A stretch of 64,000 bases of DNA from Coriaria nepalensis. Taxonomy: Eukaryota > Streptophyta > Magnoliopsida > Cucurbitales > Coriariaceae. The stretch spans positions 19,115,209 through 19,179,208 of the forward strand of contig CP114482.1 in NCBI GenBank assembly GCA_027186245.1, read 5' to 3'. A program made the translations under genes and the position numbers. Positions 27,025 through 40,440 of the stretch are shown here, piece by piece. The first letter of the stretch is position 1, and the number at the start of each line of letters is the position of its first letter. The notes under the pieces were generated by a model, which ran no database searches, was not told where the DNA came from, and saw only the letters and a program-made list of their open reading frames with translations.

Positions 27025-28699
27025 AATTAGTGACTTGAAAAGACTCATTGACATGAATCTCAAATGAAACAAATGACTACATGCGCTAAAATGATCATTA
27101 GCAAGCTATGTACGAACGTCGGGTTCGGAGTGCGAAACATAATTTATTTTAATTTCTTTCAAATGAATTAGTGACTTTCAAAAGAGACATTCAGATGATG
27201 ACTCTAAGATTAAACACATTCATACTTGCCTTCAAAAAATCATATGCAAGCTATGTGCGAAAGTCATGTCTGAAATGCGAAAATAGTATTCGCTCCAATG
27301 GGTTCCAAATAATTAATTTTCTTGAAAAAACTCATTTCCATGAATATAACATAAAACAAATACATACTTGTCTGAAAAAGATCATTAACAAGTGATTCAC
27401 AAAAGTAGTGTTTGAAGTGCAAAAATAGAATTCGTTCGAATTGCTTTCAAATGAATTAGTGACTTTGAAAGAGACATTGAGATGATGACTCTAAGATTAA
27501 ACAAATTCATACTTGCCTTTAAAAAATCATAACCGATCTATGTGCGAAAGTCATGTTTGAAATGCAAAAATAGTATTAGCTCCAATGGGTTCCAAATAAT
27601 TTATTTTCCTGAAAAAACTCATTGCCATGAATATAACATAAAACAAATGCGTACTTGTGTTAAAAAGATCATTAACAAGTGATTCACACAAGTAGTGTTT
27701 GAAGTGGAAAAATAGAATTCCTTCGAATTGCTTTCAAATGAATTAGTGACTTGAAAAGACTCATTGACATGAATCTCAAATGAAACAAATGACTACATGC
27801 GCTAAAATGATCATTAGCAAGCTATGTACGAACGTCGGGTTCGGAGTGCGAAACATAATTTATTTTAATTTCTTTCAAATGAATTAGTGACTTTCAAAGA
27901 GACATTCAGATGATGACTCTAAGATTAAACACATTCATACTTGCCTTCAAAAAATCATATGCAAGCTATGTGCGAAAGTCATGTCTGAAATGCGAAAATA
28001 GTATTCGCTCCAATGGGTTCCAAATAATTAATTTTCTTGAAAAAACTCATTTCCATGAATATAACATAAAACAAATACATACTTGTCTGAAAAAGATCAT
28101 TAACAAGTGATTCACAAAAGTAGTGTTTGAAGTGCAAAAATAGAATTCGTTCGAATTGCTTTCAAATGAATTAGTGACTTTGAAAGAGACATTGAGATGA
28201 TGACTCTAAGATTAAACAAATTCATACTTGCCTTTAAAAAATCATAACCGATCTATGTGCGAAAGTCATGTTTGAAATGCAAAAATAGTATTAGCTCCAA
28301 TGGGTTCCAAATAATTTATTTTCCTGAAAAAACTCATTGCCATGAATATAACATAAAACAAATGCGTACTTGTGTTAAAAAGATCATTAACAAGTGATTC
28401 ACACAAGTAGTGTTTGAAGTGGAAAAATAGAATTCCTTCGAATTGCTTTCAAATGAATTAGTGACTTGAAAAGACTCATTGACATGAATCTCAAATGAAA
28501 CAAATGACTACATGCGCTAAAATGATCATTAGCAAGCTATGTACGAACGTCGGGTTCGGAGTGCGAAACATAATTTATTTTAATTTCTTTCAAATGAATT
28601 AGTGACTTTCAAAGAGACATTCAGATGATGACTCTAAGATTAAACACATTCATACTTGCCTTCAAAAAATCATATGCAAGCTATGTGCGAAAGTCATGT
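27025..28699 (+). repeat. 715-bp unit repeated 2.3 times (five-monomer HOR)
   Basis: Copies at about 27,025-27,740, 27,741-28,455 and, partial, 28,456-28,699. Each full unit has five monomers in the order B-C-A(hybrid)-C-A, so the HOR here is 3+2 rather than 3. Shared marks are GACTACATGCGC, GCTATGTACGAACGTCGG, CATGTCTGAAATG, AATTAATTTTC and TCACACAAGTAG. Copy 1 is one base longer because of an extra A in CTTTCAAAAGAG near 27,180. Confidence 0.86.
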
Positions 28700-30889
28700 T
28701 TGAAATGCGAAAATAGTATTCGCTCCAATGGGTTCCAAATAATTTATTTTCTTGATAAAAACTCATTGCCATGAATATGACATAAAAGAAATGCATACTT
28801 GTGTTAAAGAGATCATTAACAAGTGATTCACAAAAGTAGTGTTTGAAGTGGAAAAATAGAATTCCTTCGCATTGCTTTCAAATGAATTAGTAACTTGAAA
28901 AGACTCCTTGACATGAATCTCAAATGAAACAATTAACTACTTGCCCTAAAATGATCATTAGCAAGTTATGTACGAAAGTCGGGTTCGAACTGCGAAAATA
29001 GAATTCATTTTAATTGCTTTCAAATGAACTAGTGACTTTCAAAGAGACTTGAGATGATGACTCTAAGATTAAACAAATTCATACTTGCCTTCAAAAATTC
29101 ATAACCAAGCTATGCGCGAAAGTCTTGTTTGAAATGCGAAAATAGTATTCGCTTCAATGGGTTCCAAATAATTTATTTTCTTGAAAAAACTCATTTCCAT
29201 GAATGTAACATAAAAAAATGCATACTTGTGTTAAAAATATCATTAACAAGTGATTCAAAAAAGTAGTGTTTGAGTTGGAAAAATAGAATTCCTTCGAATT
29301 GCTTTCAAATGAATTACTGACTTGAAAAGACTCATTGACATGAATCTCAAATGAAACAAATGACTACATGCGCTAAAATGATCATTAGCAAGCTATGTAC
29401 GAACGTCGGGTTCGGAGTGCGAAACATAATTTATTTTAATTTCTTTCAAATGAATTAGTGACTTTCAAAGAGACATTCAGATGATGACTCTAAGATTAAA
29501 CACATTCATACTTGCCTTCAAAAAATCATATGCAAGCTATGCGCGAAAGTCATGTTTGAAATGCGAAAACAATATTCGCTCCAATTGGTTCCAAATAATT
29601 TATTTTCTTGGAAAAACTCATTGTCATGAATATGACATAAAACAAATGCATACTTGTGTTAAAAAGATCATTAACAAGTGATTCACAAAAGTAGTGTTTG
29701 AAGTGGAAAAATAGAATTCCTTCGCATTGCTTTCAAATGAATTAGTGACTTGAAAAGACTCATTGACATGAATCTCAAATGAAACAAATGCATACTTGTC
29801 TTAAAAAGATCATTAACAAGTGATTCACAAAAGTAGTGTTTGAAGTGCCAAAATAGAATTCGTTCGAATTGCTTTTAAATGAATTAGTGACTTTCAAAGA
29901 GACATTGAGATGATGACTCTAAGATTAAACAAATTCATATATGCCTTCAAAAAATCATATGCAAGCTATGCGCGAAAGTCATGTTTGAAATGCTAAAATA
30001 GTATTCGCTTCGATGGGTTCCAAATAATTTATTTTCTTGAAAAAACTCATTGCCATGAATATAACATAAAAAAAATGCATACTTATCTTAAAAAGATCAT
30101 TAACAAGAGATTCAAAAAAGTAGTGTTCGAAGTGCAAAAATAGAATTCGTTCGAATTGTTTTCAAATGAATTAGTGACTTTCAAAGAGACATTGAGATGA
30201 TGACTCTAAGATTAAACAAATTCATAGTTGCCTTCAAAAAATCATAACCGAGCTATGCGCGAAAGTCATGTTTGAAATGCGAAAATAGTATTCGATCCAA
30301 GGGGTTCCAAATAATTTATTTTCTTCAAAAAACTCATTGCCATGAATATAACATAAAACAAATGCATACTTGTGTTAAAAATATCATTAACAAGTGATTC
30401 ACAAAAGTAGTGTTTGAAGTTGAAAAATAGAATTCATTTGAATTGCTTTCAAGTGAATTAGTGAGTTGAAAAGACTCATTGACATGAATCTCTAATGAAA
30501 AATATGACTACTTGCGCTAAAATGATCATTTGCAAGTTATGTACGAAAGTCGGGTTCGAAGTGCGACACATAATTTATTTTAATTTCTTTGAAAGGAATT
30601 AGTGACTTTCAAAGAGACATTCAGATGATGACTCTAAGATTAAACACATTCATACTTGCCTTCAAAAAATCATAACCGAGCTATGCGCGAAAGTCATGTT
30701 TGAAATGCGAAAATAGTATTCGCTTCGATGGGTACCAAATAATTTATTTTCTTGAAAAAACTCATTGCCATGAATATAACATAAAAAAAATGTGTACTTG
30801 TGTTAAAAAGATCATTAATAAGTGATTCAGAAAAGTAGTGTTTGAAGTGGAAAAATAGAATTCGTTCGAATTGCTTTCAAATGAATTAG

Positions 30890-30906
30890 TGAGTCGAAAA
30901 GACTCA
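30890..30906 (+). other. Hairpin TGAGTC-GAAAA-GACTCA at A/B border
   Basis: A perfect 6-bp stem with a 5-base GAAAA loop. It arises from TGAGTTGAAAAGACTCA by one T-to-C change and recurs in many A monomers from here to 46,779-46,795. Some copies read GACACA in the right arm, which breaks two pairs. Confidence 0.85.
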
Positions 30907-31199
30907 TTGACATGAATCTCAAATGAAGCAAATGACTACTTGCCCTAAAATGATCATTAGCAAGTCATGTACGAAAGTCGGGTTCGAAGTGCGAAAATAG
31001 AATGCAGTTTAATTGCTTTGAAATGAATTAGTGACTTTCGAAGGGACTTTGAGATGATAACTCTAAGATTAAACAAATTCATATATGCCTTCAAAAAATC
31101 ATAACCGAGCTATGCGCGAAAGTCATGTTTGAAATGCGAAAATAGTATTCGCTTCGATGGGTTCCCAATAATTTATTTTCTTGAAAAAACTCATTGCCA

Positions 31200-32300
31200 T
31201 GAATATAACATAAAACAAATGCGTACTTGTGTTAAAAAGATCATTAATAAGTGATTCACAAAAGTAGTGTTTGAAGTGGAAAAATAGAATTCGTTCGAAT
31301 TGCTTTCAAATGAATTAGTGAGTCGAAAAGACACATTGACATGAATCTCAAATGAAACAAATGACTACTTGCGCTAAAATGATCATTAGCATGTTATGTA
31401 CGAAAGTCGGGTTCGAAGTGCGAAAATAGAATTCATTTTAATTGCTTTCAAATGAATTAATGACTTTCAAACAGACATTCAGATGATGACTCTAACATTA
31501 AACAAATTCATTCTTGCGTTCAAAAAATCATAACCGAGCTATGCGCGATAGTCATGTTTGAAATGCGAAAATAGTATTAGCTTAAATGGGTTCCAAATAA
31601 TTTATTTTCTTGAAAAAACTCATTGCCATGAATATAACATAAAACAAATACGTACTTGTGTTAAAAAAATCATTAATAAGTGATTCACAAAAGTAGTGTT
31701 TGAAGAGGAAAAATAGAATTCGTTCGAATTGCTTTCAAATGAATTAGCGAGTCAAAAAGACTCATTGACATGAATCTCAAATGAAACAAATGACTACTTG
31801 CCCTAAAATGATCATTAGTAAGTTATGTACGAAAGTCGGGTTCAAAGTACGAAAATAGAATTCATTTTAATTGCTTTCAAATGAATTAGTGACTTTCAAA
31901 GAGACATTGAGATGATGACTCTAATATTAGACAAATTCATACTTGCCTTCAAAAAATCATAACCAAGCTATGCGCGAAAGTCTTGTTTGAAATGCGAAAA
32001 TAGTATTAGCTTAAATGGGTTCCAAATAATTTATTATCTTGAAAAAACTCATTGCCATGAATATAACATAAAACAAATGCATACTTGTCTTAAAAAGATC
32101 ATTAACAAGTGATTCACAAAAGTAGTGTTTGAAGTGCCAAAATAGAATTCGTTCGAATTGCTTTTAAATGAATTAGTGACTTTCAAAGAGACATTGAGAT
32201 GATGACTCTAAGATTAAACAAATTCATATATGCCTTCAAAAAATCATATGCAAGCTATGCGCGAAAGTCATGTTTGAAATGCGAAAATAGTATTCGCTCC
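31200..32300 (+). repeat. Segment repeated at +3,008 bp (31.2-32.3 kb and 34.2-35.3 kb)
   Basis: A run of monomers with shared rare forms (ACAAATACGTACTTG with TTAAAAAAATC at 31,661 and 34,669, CTAATATTAGACAAATTC, GCCAAAATAGAATTC, CTTTTAAATGAATTAG) occurs twice, 3,008 bp (21 monomers) apart. Part of it recurs near 38,391 and, through the 4,867-bp duplication, near 43,258. Borders are approximate. Confidence 0.7.
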
Positions 32301-33335
32301 AATGGGTTCTAAATGATTTATTTTCTTGAAAAAACTCATTGCCATGAATATGACATAAAACAAATGCATACTTGTCTTAAAAAGATCATTAACGAGTGAT
32401 TCACAAAAGTAGTGTTTGAAGTGGAAAAATAGAATTCCTTCGCATTGCTTTCAAATGAATTAGTAACTTGAAAAGACTCATTGACGTGAATCTCAAATGA
32501 AACAAATAACTACTTGCCCTAAAATGATCATTAGCAAGTTATGTACGAAAGTCGGGTTCGAAGTGCGAAAATAGAATTCATTTTAATTGCTTTCAAATGA
32601 ACTAGTGACTTTCAAAGAGACATTGAGATGATGACTCTAAGATTAAACAAATTCATACTTGCCTTCAAAAATTCATAACCAAGCTATGCGCGAAAGTCTT
32701 GTTTGAAATGCGAAAATAGTATTCGCTTCAATGGGTTCAAAATAATTTATTTTCTTGAAAAAACTCATTTCCATGAATATAACATAAAAAAATGCATACT
32801 TGTCTTAAAAAGATCATTAACTAGAGATTCACTAAAGTAGTGTTTGGAGTGAAAAAAAAGAATTCGTTCGAATTGCTTTCAAATGAATTAGTGACTTTCA
32901 AAGAGACATTGAGATGATGACTCTAAGATTAAACAAATTAGTACTTGCCTTCAAAAATTTATAACCAAGCTATGCGCGAAAGTCTTGTTTGAAATGCTAA
33001 AATAGTATTCGCTTCAATGGGTTCCAAATAATTTTTTTTCTTGAAAAAATTCATTGCCATGAATATAACATAAAAAAAATGCATACTTATCTTAAAAAGA
33101 TCATTAACAAGAGATTCACAAAAGTAGTGTTCGAAGTGCAAAAATATAATTCGTTCGAATTGTTTTCAAGTGAATTAGTGAGTCGAAAAGACTCATTGAC
33201 ATGAATCTCAAATGAAACAAATCACTACTTGCCCTAAAATGATCATTAGCAAGTTATGTACGGAAGTCGGGTTCGAAGTGCGAAAATAGAATTCATTTTA
33301 ATTGCTTTCAAATGAATTAGTGACTTTCAATGAGA

Positions 33336-33625
33336 CATTGAGATGATGACTCTAAGATTAAACAAATTCATTCTTGCGTTCAAAAAATCATATCCAAGCT
33401 ATGCGCGAAAGTCATGTTTGAAATGCGAAAATAGTATTCGCTCCAATGGCTTCTAAATTATTTATTTTCTTGGAAAACCTCATTGACATGAATATAAGAT
33501 AAAACAAATCAATACTTGTCTTAAAAAGATCATTAGCATGTGATGCGCGAATGTGGTGGTGTTTGAAGTGGAAAAATAGAATTCGTTCGAATTGTTTTCA
33601 AATGAATTAGTGACTTTCAAAGAGA
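33336..33625 (+). repeat. C'-A* cassette
   Basis: A C monomer with CATTCTTGCGTTC, TCATATCCAAGC and CCAATGGCTTCTAAAT (33,336-33,480) is followed by A* (33,481-33,625) with GTGATGCGCGAATGTGGTGG. Both are 145 bp. Confidence 0.82.
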
Positions 33626-35573
33626 CATTGACATGATGACTCTAAGATTAAACAAATTCATACTTGCCTTCAAAAAATCATAACCGAGCTATGCGCGAAA
33701 GTCATGTTTGAAATGCGAAAATAGTATTCGCTCCAATGGGTTCCAAAGAATTTATTTTCTTGAAAAAACTAATTGCCATGAATATAACATAAAACAAATG
33801 CATACTTGTGTTAAAAATATCATTAACAAGGGATTCACAAAAGTAGTGTTTGAAGTGGAAAAATAGAATTCATTAGAATTGCTTTCAAGTGAATTAGTGA
33901 GTCGAAAACACTCATTGACATGAATCTCAAATGAAACAAATCACTACTTGCCCTAAAATGATCATTAGCAAGTTATGTACGAAAGTCGGGTTTAAAGTAC
34001 GAAAATAGAATTCATTTTAATTGCTTTCAAATGAATTAGTGACTTTCGAAGAGACATTGAGATGATGACTCTAAGATTAAACAAATTAATACTTGCCTTC
34101 AAAAAATCATAACCGAGCTATGCGCGAAAGTCATGTTTGAAATGAAAAAATAGTATTTGCTCCAATGGGTTCCAAATAATTTATTTTCCTGAAAAAACTC
34201 ATTGCCATGAATATAACATAAAACGAATGCATACTTGTGTTAAAAAGATCATTAATAAGTGATTCACAAAAGTAGTGTTTGAAGTGGAAAAATAGAATTC
34301 GTTCGAATTGCTTTCAAATGAATTAGTGAGTCGAAAAGACACATTGACGTGAATCTCAAATGAAACAAATGACTACTTGCGCTAAAATGATCATTAGCAT
34401 GTTATGTACGAAAGTCGGGTTCGAAGTGCGAAAATAGAATTCATTTTAATTGCTTTCAAATGAATTAATGACTTTCAAACAGACATTCAAATGATGACTC
34501 TAAGATTAAACAAATTCATTCTTGCATTCAAAAAATCATAACCGAGCTATGCGCGATAGTCATGTTTGAAATGCGAAAATAGTATTAGCTTAAATGGGTT
34601 CCAAATAATTTATTTTCTTGAAAAAACTCATTGCCATGAATATAACATAAAACAAATACGTACTTGTGTTAAAAAAATCATTAATAAGTGATTCACAAAA
34701 GTAGTGTTTGAAGTGGAAAAATAGAATTCGTTCGAATTGCTTTCAAATGAATTAGCGAGTCGAAAAGACTCATTGACATGAATCTCAAATGAAACAAATG
34801 ACTACTTGCCCTAAAATGATCATTAGTAAGTTATGTACGAAAGTCGGGTTCAAAGTACGAAAATAGAATTCATTTTAATTGCTTTCAAATGAATTAGTGA
34901 CTTTCAAAGAGACATTGAGATGATGACTCTAATATTAGACAAATTCATACTTGCCTTCAAAAAATCATAACCAAGCTATGCGCGAAAGTCTTGTTTGAAA
35001 TGCGAAAATAGTATTAGCTTAAATGGGTTCCAAATAATTTATTTTCTTGAAAAAACTCATTGCCATGAATATAACATAAAACAAATGCATACTTGTCTTA
35101 AAAAGATCATTAACAAGTGATTCACAAAAGTAGTGTTTGAAGTGCCAAAATAGAATTCGTTCGAATTGCTTTTAAATGAATTAGTGACTTTCAAAGAGAC
35201 ATTGAGATGATGACTCTAAGATTAAACAAATTCATATATGCCTTCAAAAAATCATATGCAAGCTATGCGCGAAAGTCATGTTTGAAACGCTAAAATAGTA
35301 TTCGCTTCGATGGGTTCCAAATAATTTATTTTCTTGAAAAAACTCATTGCCATGAATATAACATAAAACAAATGCATACTTGTGTTAAAAAGATCATTAG
35401 TTAGTGATTCACAAAAGTAGTGTTTGAAGTGCAAAAATAGAATTTGTTCGAATTGCTTTCAAATGAATTAGTGACTTTCAAAGAGACATTGAGATGATGA
35501 CTCTAAGATTAAACAAATTCATATATGCCTTCAAAAAATCATAACCGAGCTATGCGCGAAAGTCATGTTTGAC

Positions 35574-38500
35574 ATGCGAAAATAGTATTCGCTTCGATGG
35601 GTTCGAAATAATTTATTTTCTTGAAAAAACTCATTGCCATGAATATAACATAAAACAAATGCGTACTTGTGTTAAAAAGATCATTAATAAGTGATTCACA
35701 AAAGTAGTGTTTGAAGTGGAAAAATAGAATTCGTTCGAATTGCTTTCAAATGAATTAGTGAGCCGAAAAGACTCATTGACATGAATCTCAAATGAAACAA
35801 ATGACTACTTGCCCTAAAATGATCATTATCGAGTTATGTACGAAAGTCGGGTTCGAAGTGCGAAAATAGAATTCAGTTTAATTGCTTCGAAATGAATTAG
35901 TGATTTTCGAAGAGACTTTGAGATGATAACTCTAAGATTAAACAAATTCATACTTGCATTCAAAAAATCATAACCGAGCTATGCGCGAAAGTCATGTTTG
36001 AAATGCGAAAATAGTATTCGCTTCGATGGGTACCAAATAATTTATTTTCTTGAAAAAACTCATTGCAATGAATATAACATAAAACAAATGTGTACTTGTG
36101 TTAAAAAGATCATTAATAAGTGATTCAGAAAAGTAGTGTTTGAAGTGGAAAAATAGAATTCGTTCGAATTGCTTTCAAATGAATTAGTGAGTCGAAAAGA
36201 CTCATTGACATGAATCTCAAATGAAACAAATGACTACTTGCCCTAAAATGATCATTAGCAGGTCATGTACGAAAGTCGGGTTCGAAGTGCGAAAATAGAA
36301 TTCAGTTTAATTGCTTTGAAATGAATTAGTGACTTTCGAAGGGACTTTGAGATGATAACTCTAAGATTAAACAAATTCATATATGCCTTCAAAAAATCAT
36401 AACCGAGCTATGCGCGAAAGTAATGTTTGAAATGCGAAAATAGTATTCGCTTCGATGGGTTCCCAATAATTTATTTTCTTGAAAAAACTCATTGCCATGA
36501 ATATAACATAAAACAAATGCGTACTTGTGTTAAAAAGATCATTAATAAGTGATTCACAAAAGTAGTGTTTGAAGTGGAAAAATAGAATTCGTTCGAATTG
36601 CTTTCAAATGAATTAGTGAGTCGAAAAGACTCATTGACATGAATCTCAAATGAAACAAATGACAACTTGCCCTAAAATGATCATTAGCAAGTTATGTATG
36701 AAAGTCGGGTTCGAAGTGCGAAAATAGAATTCAGTTTAATTGCTTTGAAATGAATTAGTGACTTTCGAAGAGACTTTGAGATGATAACTCTAAGATTAAA
36801 CAAATTCATACTTGCCTTCAAAAAATCATAACCGAGCTATGCGCGAAAGTCATGTTTGAAATGAAAAAATAGTATTAGCTCCAATGGGTTCCAAATAATT
36901 TATTTTCCTGAAAAAACTCATTGCCATGAATATAACATAAAACAAATGCATACTTGTGTTAAAAAGATCATTAACAAGTGATTCACAAAAGTAGTGTTTG
37001 AAGTGTAAAAATAGAATTCGTTTGAATTGCTTTCAAATGAATTAGTGACTTTCAAAGAGACATTGAGATGACGACTCTAAGATTGAACAAATTCAGATAT
37101 GCCTTCAAAAAATCATAACCGAGCTATGCGCGAAAGTCATGTTTGAAATGCGAAAATAGTATTCGCTTCGGTGGGTTCCAAATAATTTATTTTCTTGAAA
37201 AAACTCATTGCCATGAATATAACATAAAACAAATGCGTACTTGTGTTAAAAAGATCATTAATAAGTGAATCACAAAAGTAGTGTTTGAAGTGGAAAAATA
37301 GAATTCGTTCGAATTGCTTTCAAATGAATTAGTGAGTCGAAAAGACTCATTGACATGAATCTCAAATGAAACAAATGACTACTTGCCCTAAAATGATCAT
37401 TAGCGAGTTATGTACGAAAGTCGGGTTCGAAGTGCGAAAATAGAATTCAGTTTAATTGCTTCGAAATGAATTAGTGATTTTCGAAGAGACTTTGAGATGA
37501 TAACTCTAAGATTAAACAAATTCATACTTGCCTTCAAAAAATCATAACCGAGCTATGCGCGAAAGTCATGTTTGAAATGCGAAAATAGTATTCGCTCCAA
37601 TAGGTTCCAAATAATTAATTTTCTTGAAAAAACTCATTGCCATCAATATAACATTAAACAAATGCATACTTGTCTTAAAAAGATCATTAACAAGTGATTC
37701 ACAAAAGTAGTGTTTGAAGTGCAAAAATAGAATTCGTTCGAATTGCTTTCAAATGAATTAGTGACTTTCAAAGAGACATTGAGATGATGACTCTAAGATT
37801 AAACAAATTCATATATGCCTTCAAAAAATCATATGCAAGCTATGCGCGAAAGTCATGTTTGAGATGCTAAAATAGTATTCGCTTCGATGAGTTCCAAATA
37901 ATTTATTTTCTTGAAAAAACTCATTGCCATGAATGTAACATAAAACAAATGCATACTTGTCTTAAAAAGATCATCAACAAGTGATTCACAAAAGTAGTGT
38001 TTGTAGTGGAAAAATAGAATTCGTTTGAATTGCTTTCAAATGAATTAGTGAGTCGAAAAGACTCATTGACATGAATCTCAAATGAAACAAATGACTACTT
38101 GCCCTAAAATGATCATTAGCAAGTTATGTACGAAAGTCGGGTTCGAAGTATGAAAATAGAATTCATTTTAATTGCTTTCAAATGAATTAGTGACTTTCAA
38201 AGAGACATTGAGATGATGACTCTAAGATTAAACAAACTCATAGTTGCCTTCAAAAAATCATAACCGAGCTATGCGCGAAAGTCTTGCTTGAAATGCGAAA
38301 ATACTATTCGCTCCAATGGCTTCTAAATAATTAATTTTCTTGAAAAAACTCATTGCCATGAATATAACATAAAACAAATACGTACTTGTGTTAAAAAAAT
38401 CATTAATAAGTGATTCACAAAAGTAGTGTTTGAAGTGGAAAAATAGAATTCGTTCGAATTGCTTTCAAATGAATTAGCGAGTCGAAAAGACTCATTGACA

Positions 38501-40440
38501 TGAATCTCAAATGAAACAAATGACTGCTTGCCCTAAAATGATCATTAGTAAGTTATGTACGAAAGTCGGGTTCAGAGTACGAAAATAGAATTCATTTTAA
38601 TTGCTTTCCAATGAATTAGTGACTTTCAAAGAGACATTGAGATGATGACTCTAATATTAGACAAATTCATACTTGCCTTCAAAAAATCATAACCAAGCAA
38701 TGCGCGAAAGTCTTGTTTGAAATGCGAAAATAGTATTAGCTTAAATGGGTTCCAAATAATTTATTTTCTTGAAAAAACTCATTGCCATGAATATAACATA
38801 AAACAAATGCATACTTGTCTTAAAAAGATCATTAACAAGTGATTCACAAAAGTAGTGTTTGAAGTGCCAAAATAGAATTCGTTCGAATTGCTTTTAAATG
38901 AATTAGTGACTTTCAAAGAGACATTGAGATGATGACTCTAAGATTAAACAAATTCATATATGCCTTCAAAAAATCATATGCAAGCTATGCTCGAAAGTCA
39001 TGTTTGAAATGCATAAATAGTATTCGCTTTGATGGGTTCCAAATAATTTATTTTCTTGAAAAAACTCATTGCCATGAATATAACATAAAACAAATGCATA
39101 CTTTTGTTAAAAAGATCATTAGTAAGTGATTCACAAAAGTTGTGTTTGAAGTGCAAAAATAGAATTCGTTCGAATTGCTTTCAAATGAATTAGTGACTTT
39201 CAAAGAGACATTGAGATGATGACTCTAAGATTAAACAAATTCATATATGCCTTCAAAAAATCATAACCGAGGTATGTGCGAAAGTCATGTTCGAAATGCG
39301 AAAATAGTATTCGCTTCGATGGGTTCCAAATAATTTATTTTCTTGAAAAAACTCATTGCCATGAATATAACATAAAACAAATGCGTACTTGTGTTAAAAA
39401 GATCATTAATAAGTGATTAACAAAAGTAGTGTTTGAAGTGGAAAAATAGAATTCGTTCGAATTGCTTTCAAATGAATTAGTGGGTCGAAAAGACTCATTG
39501 ACATGAATCTCAAATGAAACAAATGACTACTTGCCCTAAAATGATCATTAGCGAGTTATGTACGAAAGTCGGGTTCGAAGTGCAAAAATAGAATTTAGTT
39601 TAATTGCTTCGAAATGAATTAGTGATTTTCGAAGAGACTTTGAGATGATAACTCTAAGATTAAACAAATTCATACTTGCCTTCAAAAAATCATAACCGAG
39701 CTATGCGCGAAACTCATGTTTGAAATGCGAAAATAGTATTCGCTTCGATGGGTACCAAATAATTTATTTTCTTGAAAAAACTCATTGCCATGAATATAAC
39801 ATAAAACAAATGCATACTTGTCTTAAAAAGATCATTAACAAATGATTCACAAAACTAGTGTTTGAAGTGGAAAAATAGAATTCGTTCGAATTGCTTTCAA
39901 ATGAATTAGTGAGTCGAAAAGACACATTGACATGAATCTCAAATGAAACAAATGACTACTTGCCCTAAAATGATCATTAGCAAGTTATGTACGAAAGTCG
40001 GGTTCGAAGTGCGAAAATAGAATTCAGTTTAATTGCTTTGAAATGAAATAGTGACTTTCGAAGAGACTTTGAGATGATAACTCTAAGATTAAACAAATTC
40101 ATACTTGCCTTCAAAAAATCATAACCGAGCTATGCGCGAAAGTAATGTTTGAAATGAAAAAATAGTATTAGCTCCAATGGGTTCCAAATAATTTATTTTC
40201 CTGAAAAAACTCATTGCCATGAATATAACATAAAACAAATGCATACTTGTGTTAAAAAGATCATTAACAAGTGATTCACAAAAGTAGTGTTTGAAGTGCG
40301 AAAATAGAATTCATTTTAATTGCTTTCAAATGAATTAGTGACTTTCAAAGAGACACTGAGATGATGACTCTAAGATTACACAAATTCATATATGCCTTCA
40401 AAAAATCATAACCGAGCTATGCGCGAAAGTCATATTTGAA
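35574..40440 (+). repeat. 4,867-bp tandem segmental duplication, copy 1
   Basis: 34 monomers. Identity with the following copy starts just after GACATG (C at 35,573 against A at 40,440). Shared rare marks, all at an offset of 4,867 bp, include GGGTTCGAAATAATT (35,600 and 40,467), GATCATTATCGAG, GATTGAACAAATTCAG, CATCAATATAACATTAAAC, TGTTTGTAGTGG and GCATAAATAGTATTCGC. Confidence 0.9.
35885..35912 (+). other. Second B-monomer dyad, derived form (8-bp arms, 12-nt spacer)
   Basis: CTTCGAAA at 35,885-35,892 and TTTCGAAG at 35,905-35,912 are perfect reverse complements. The ordinary B form (CTTTCAAA with TTTCAAAG) has the same geometry but a central C-C mismatch. This derived form, with two TTCGAA sites, occurs several times between about 35.9 and 44.5 kb. 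Confidence 0.82.

Larger units (their letters stand above)
12311..30880 (+). repeat. Subregion 2: mosaic of trimers and shortened units
   Basis: Trimers alternate with two-monomer units in which an A monomer with a B-type tail leads directly into C. Shared variants include GAATTCCTTCG in A. From about 20.2 to 30.6 kb a B form reads GCGAAACATAATTTATTTT instead of GCGAAAATAGAATTCATTTT. That B form has lost both the EcoRI site and the B dyad; examples lie near 23,565, 24,707, 25,850, 27,133, 27,849, 28,563 and 29,419. The region holds several tandem segmental duplications, listed separately. No gene or transposon was seen. Confidence 0.78.

Noticed and set aside
30890..30906. TGAGTC/GACTCA as a GCN4/AP-1-type binding site
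   Set aside because: The classic site is TGA(C/G)TCA. Here the halves are flanked as TGAGTCG and AGACTCA, each one base off, so binding cannot be claimed from sequence.
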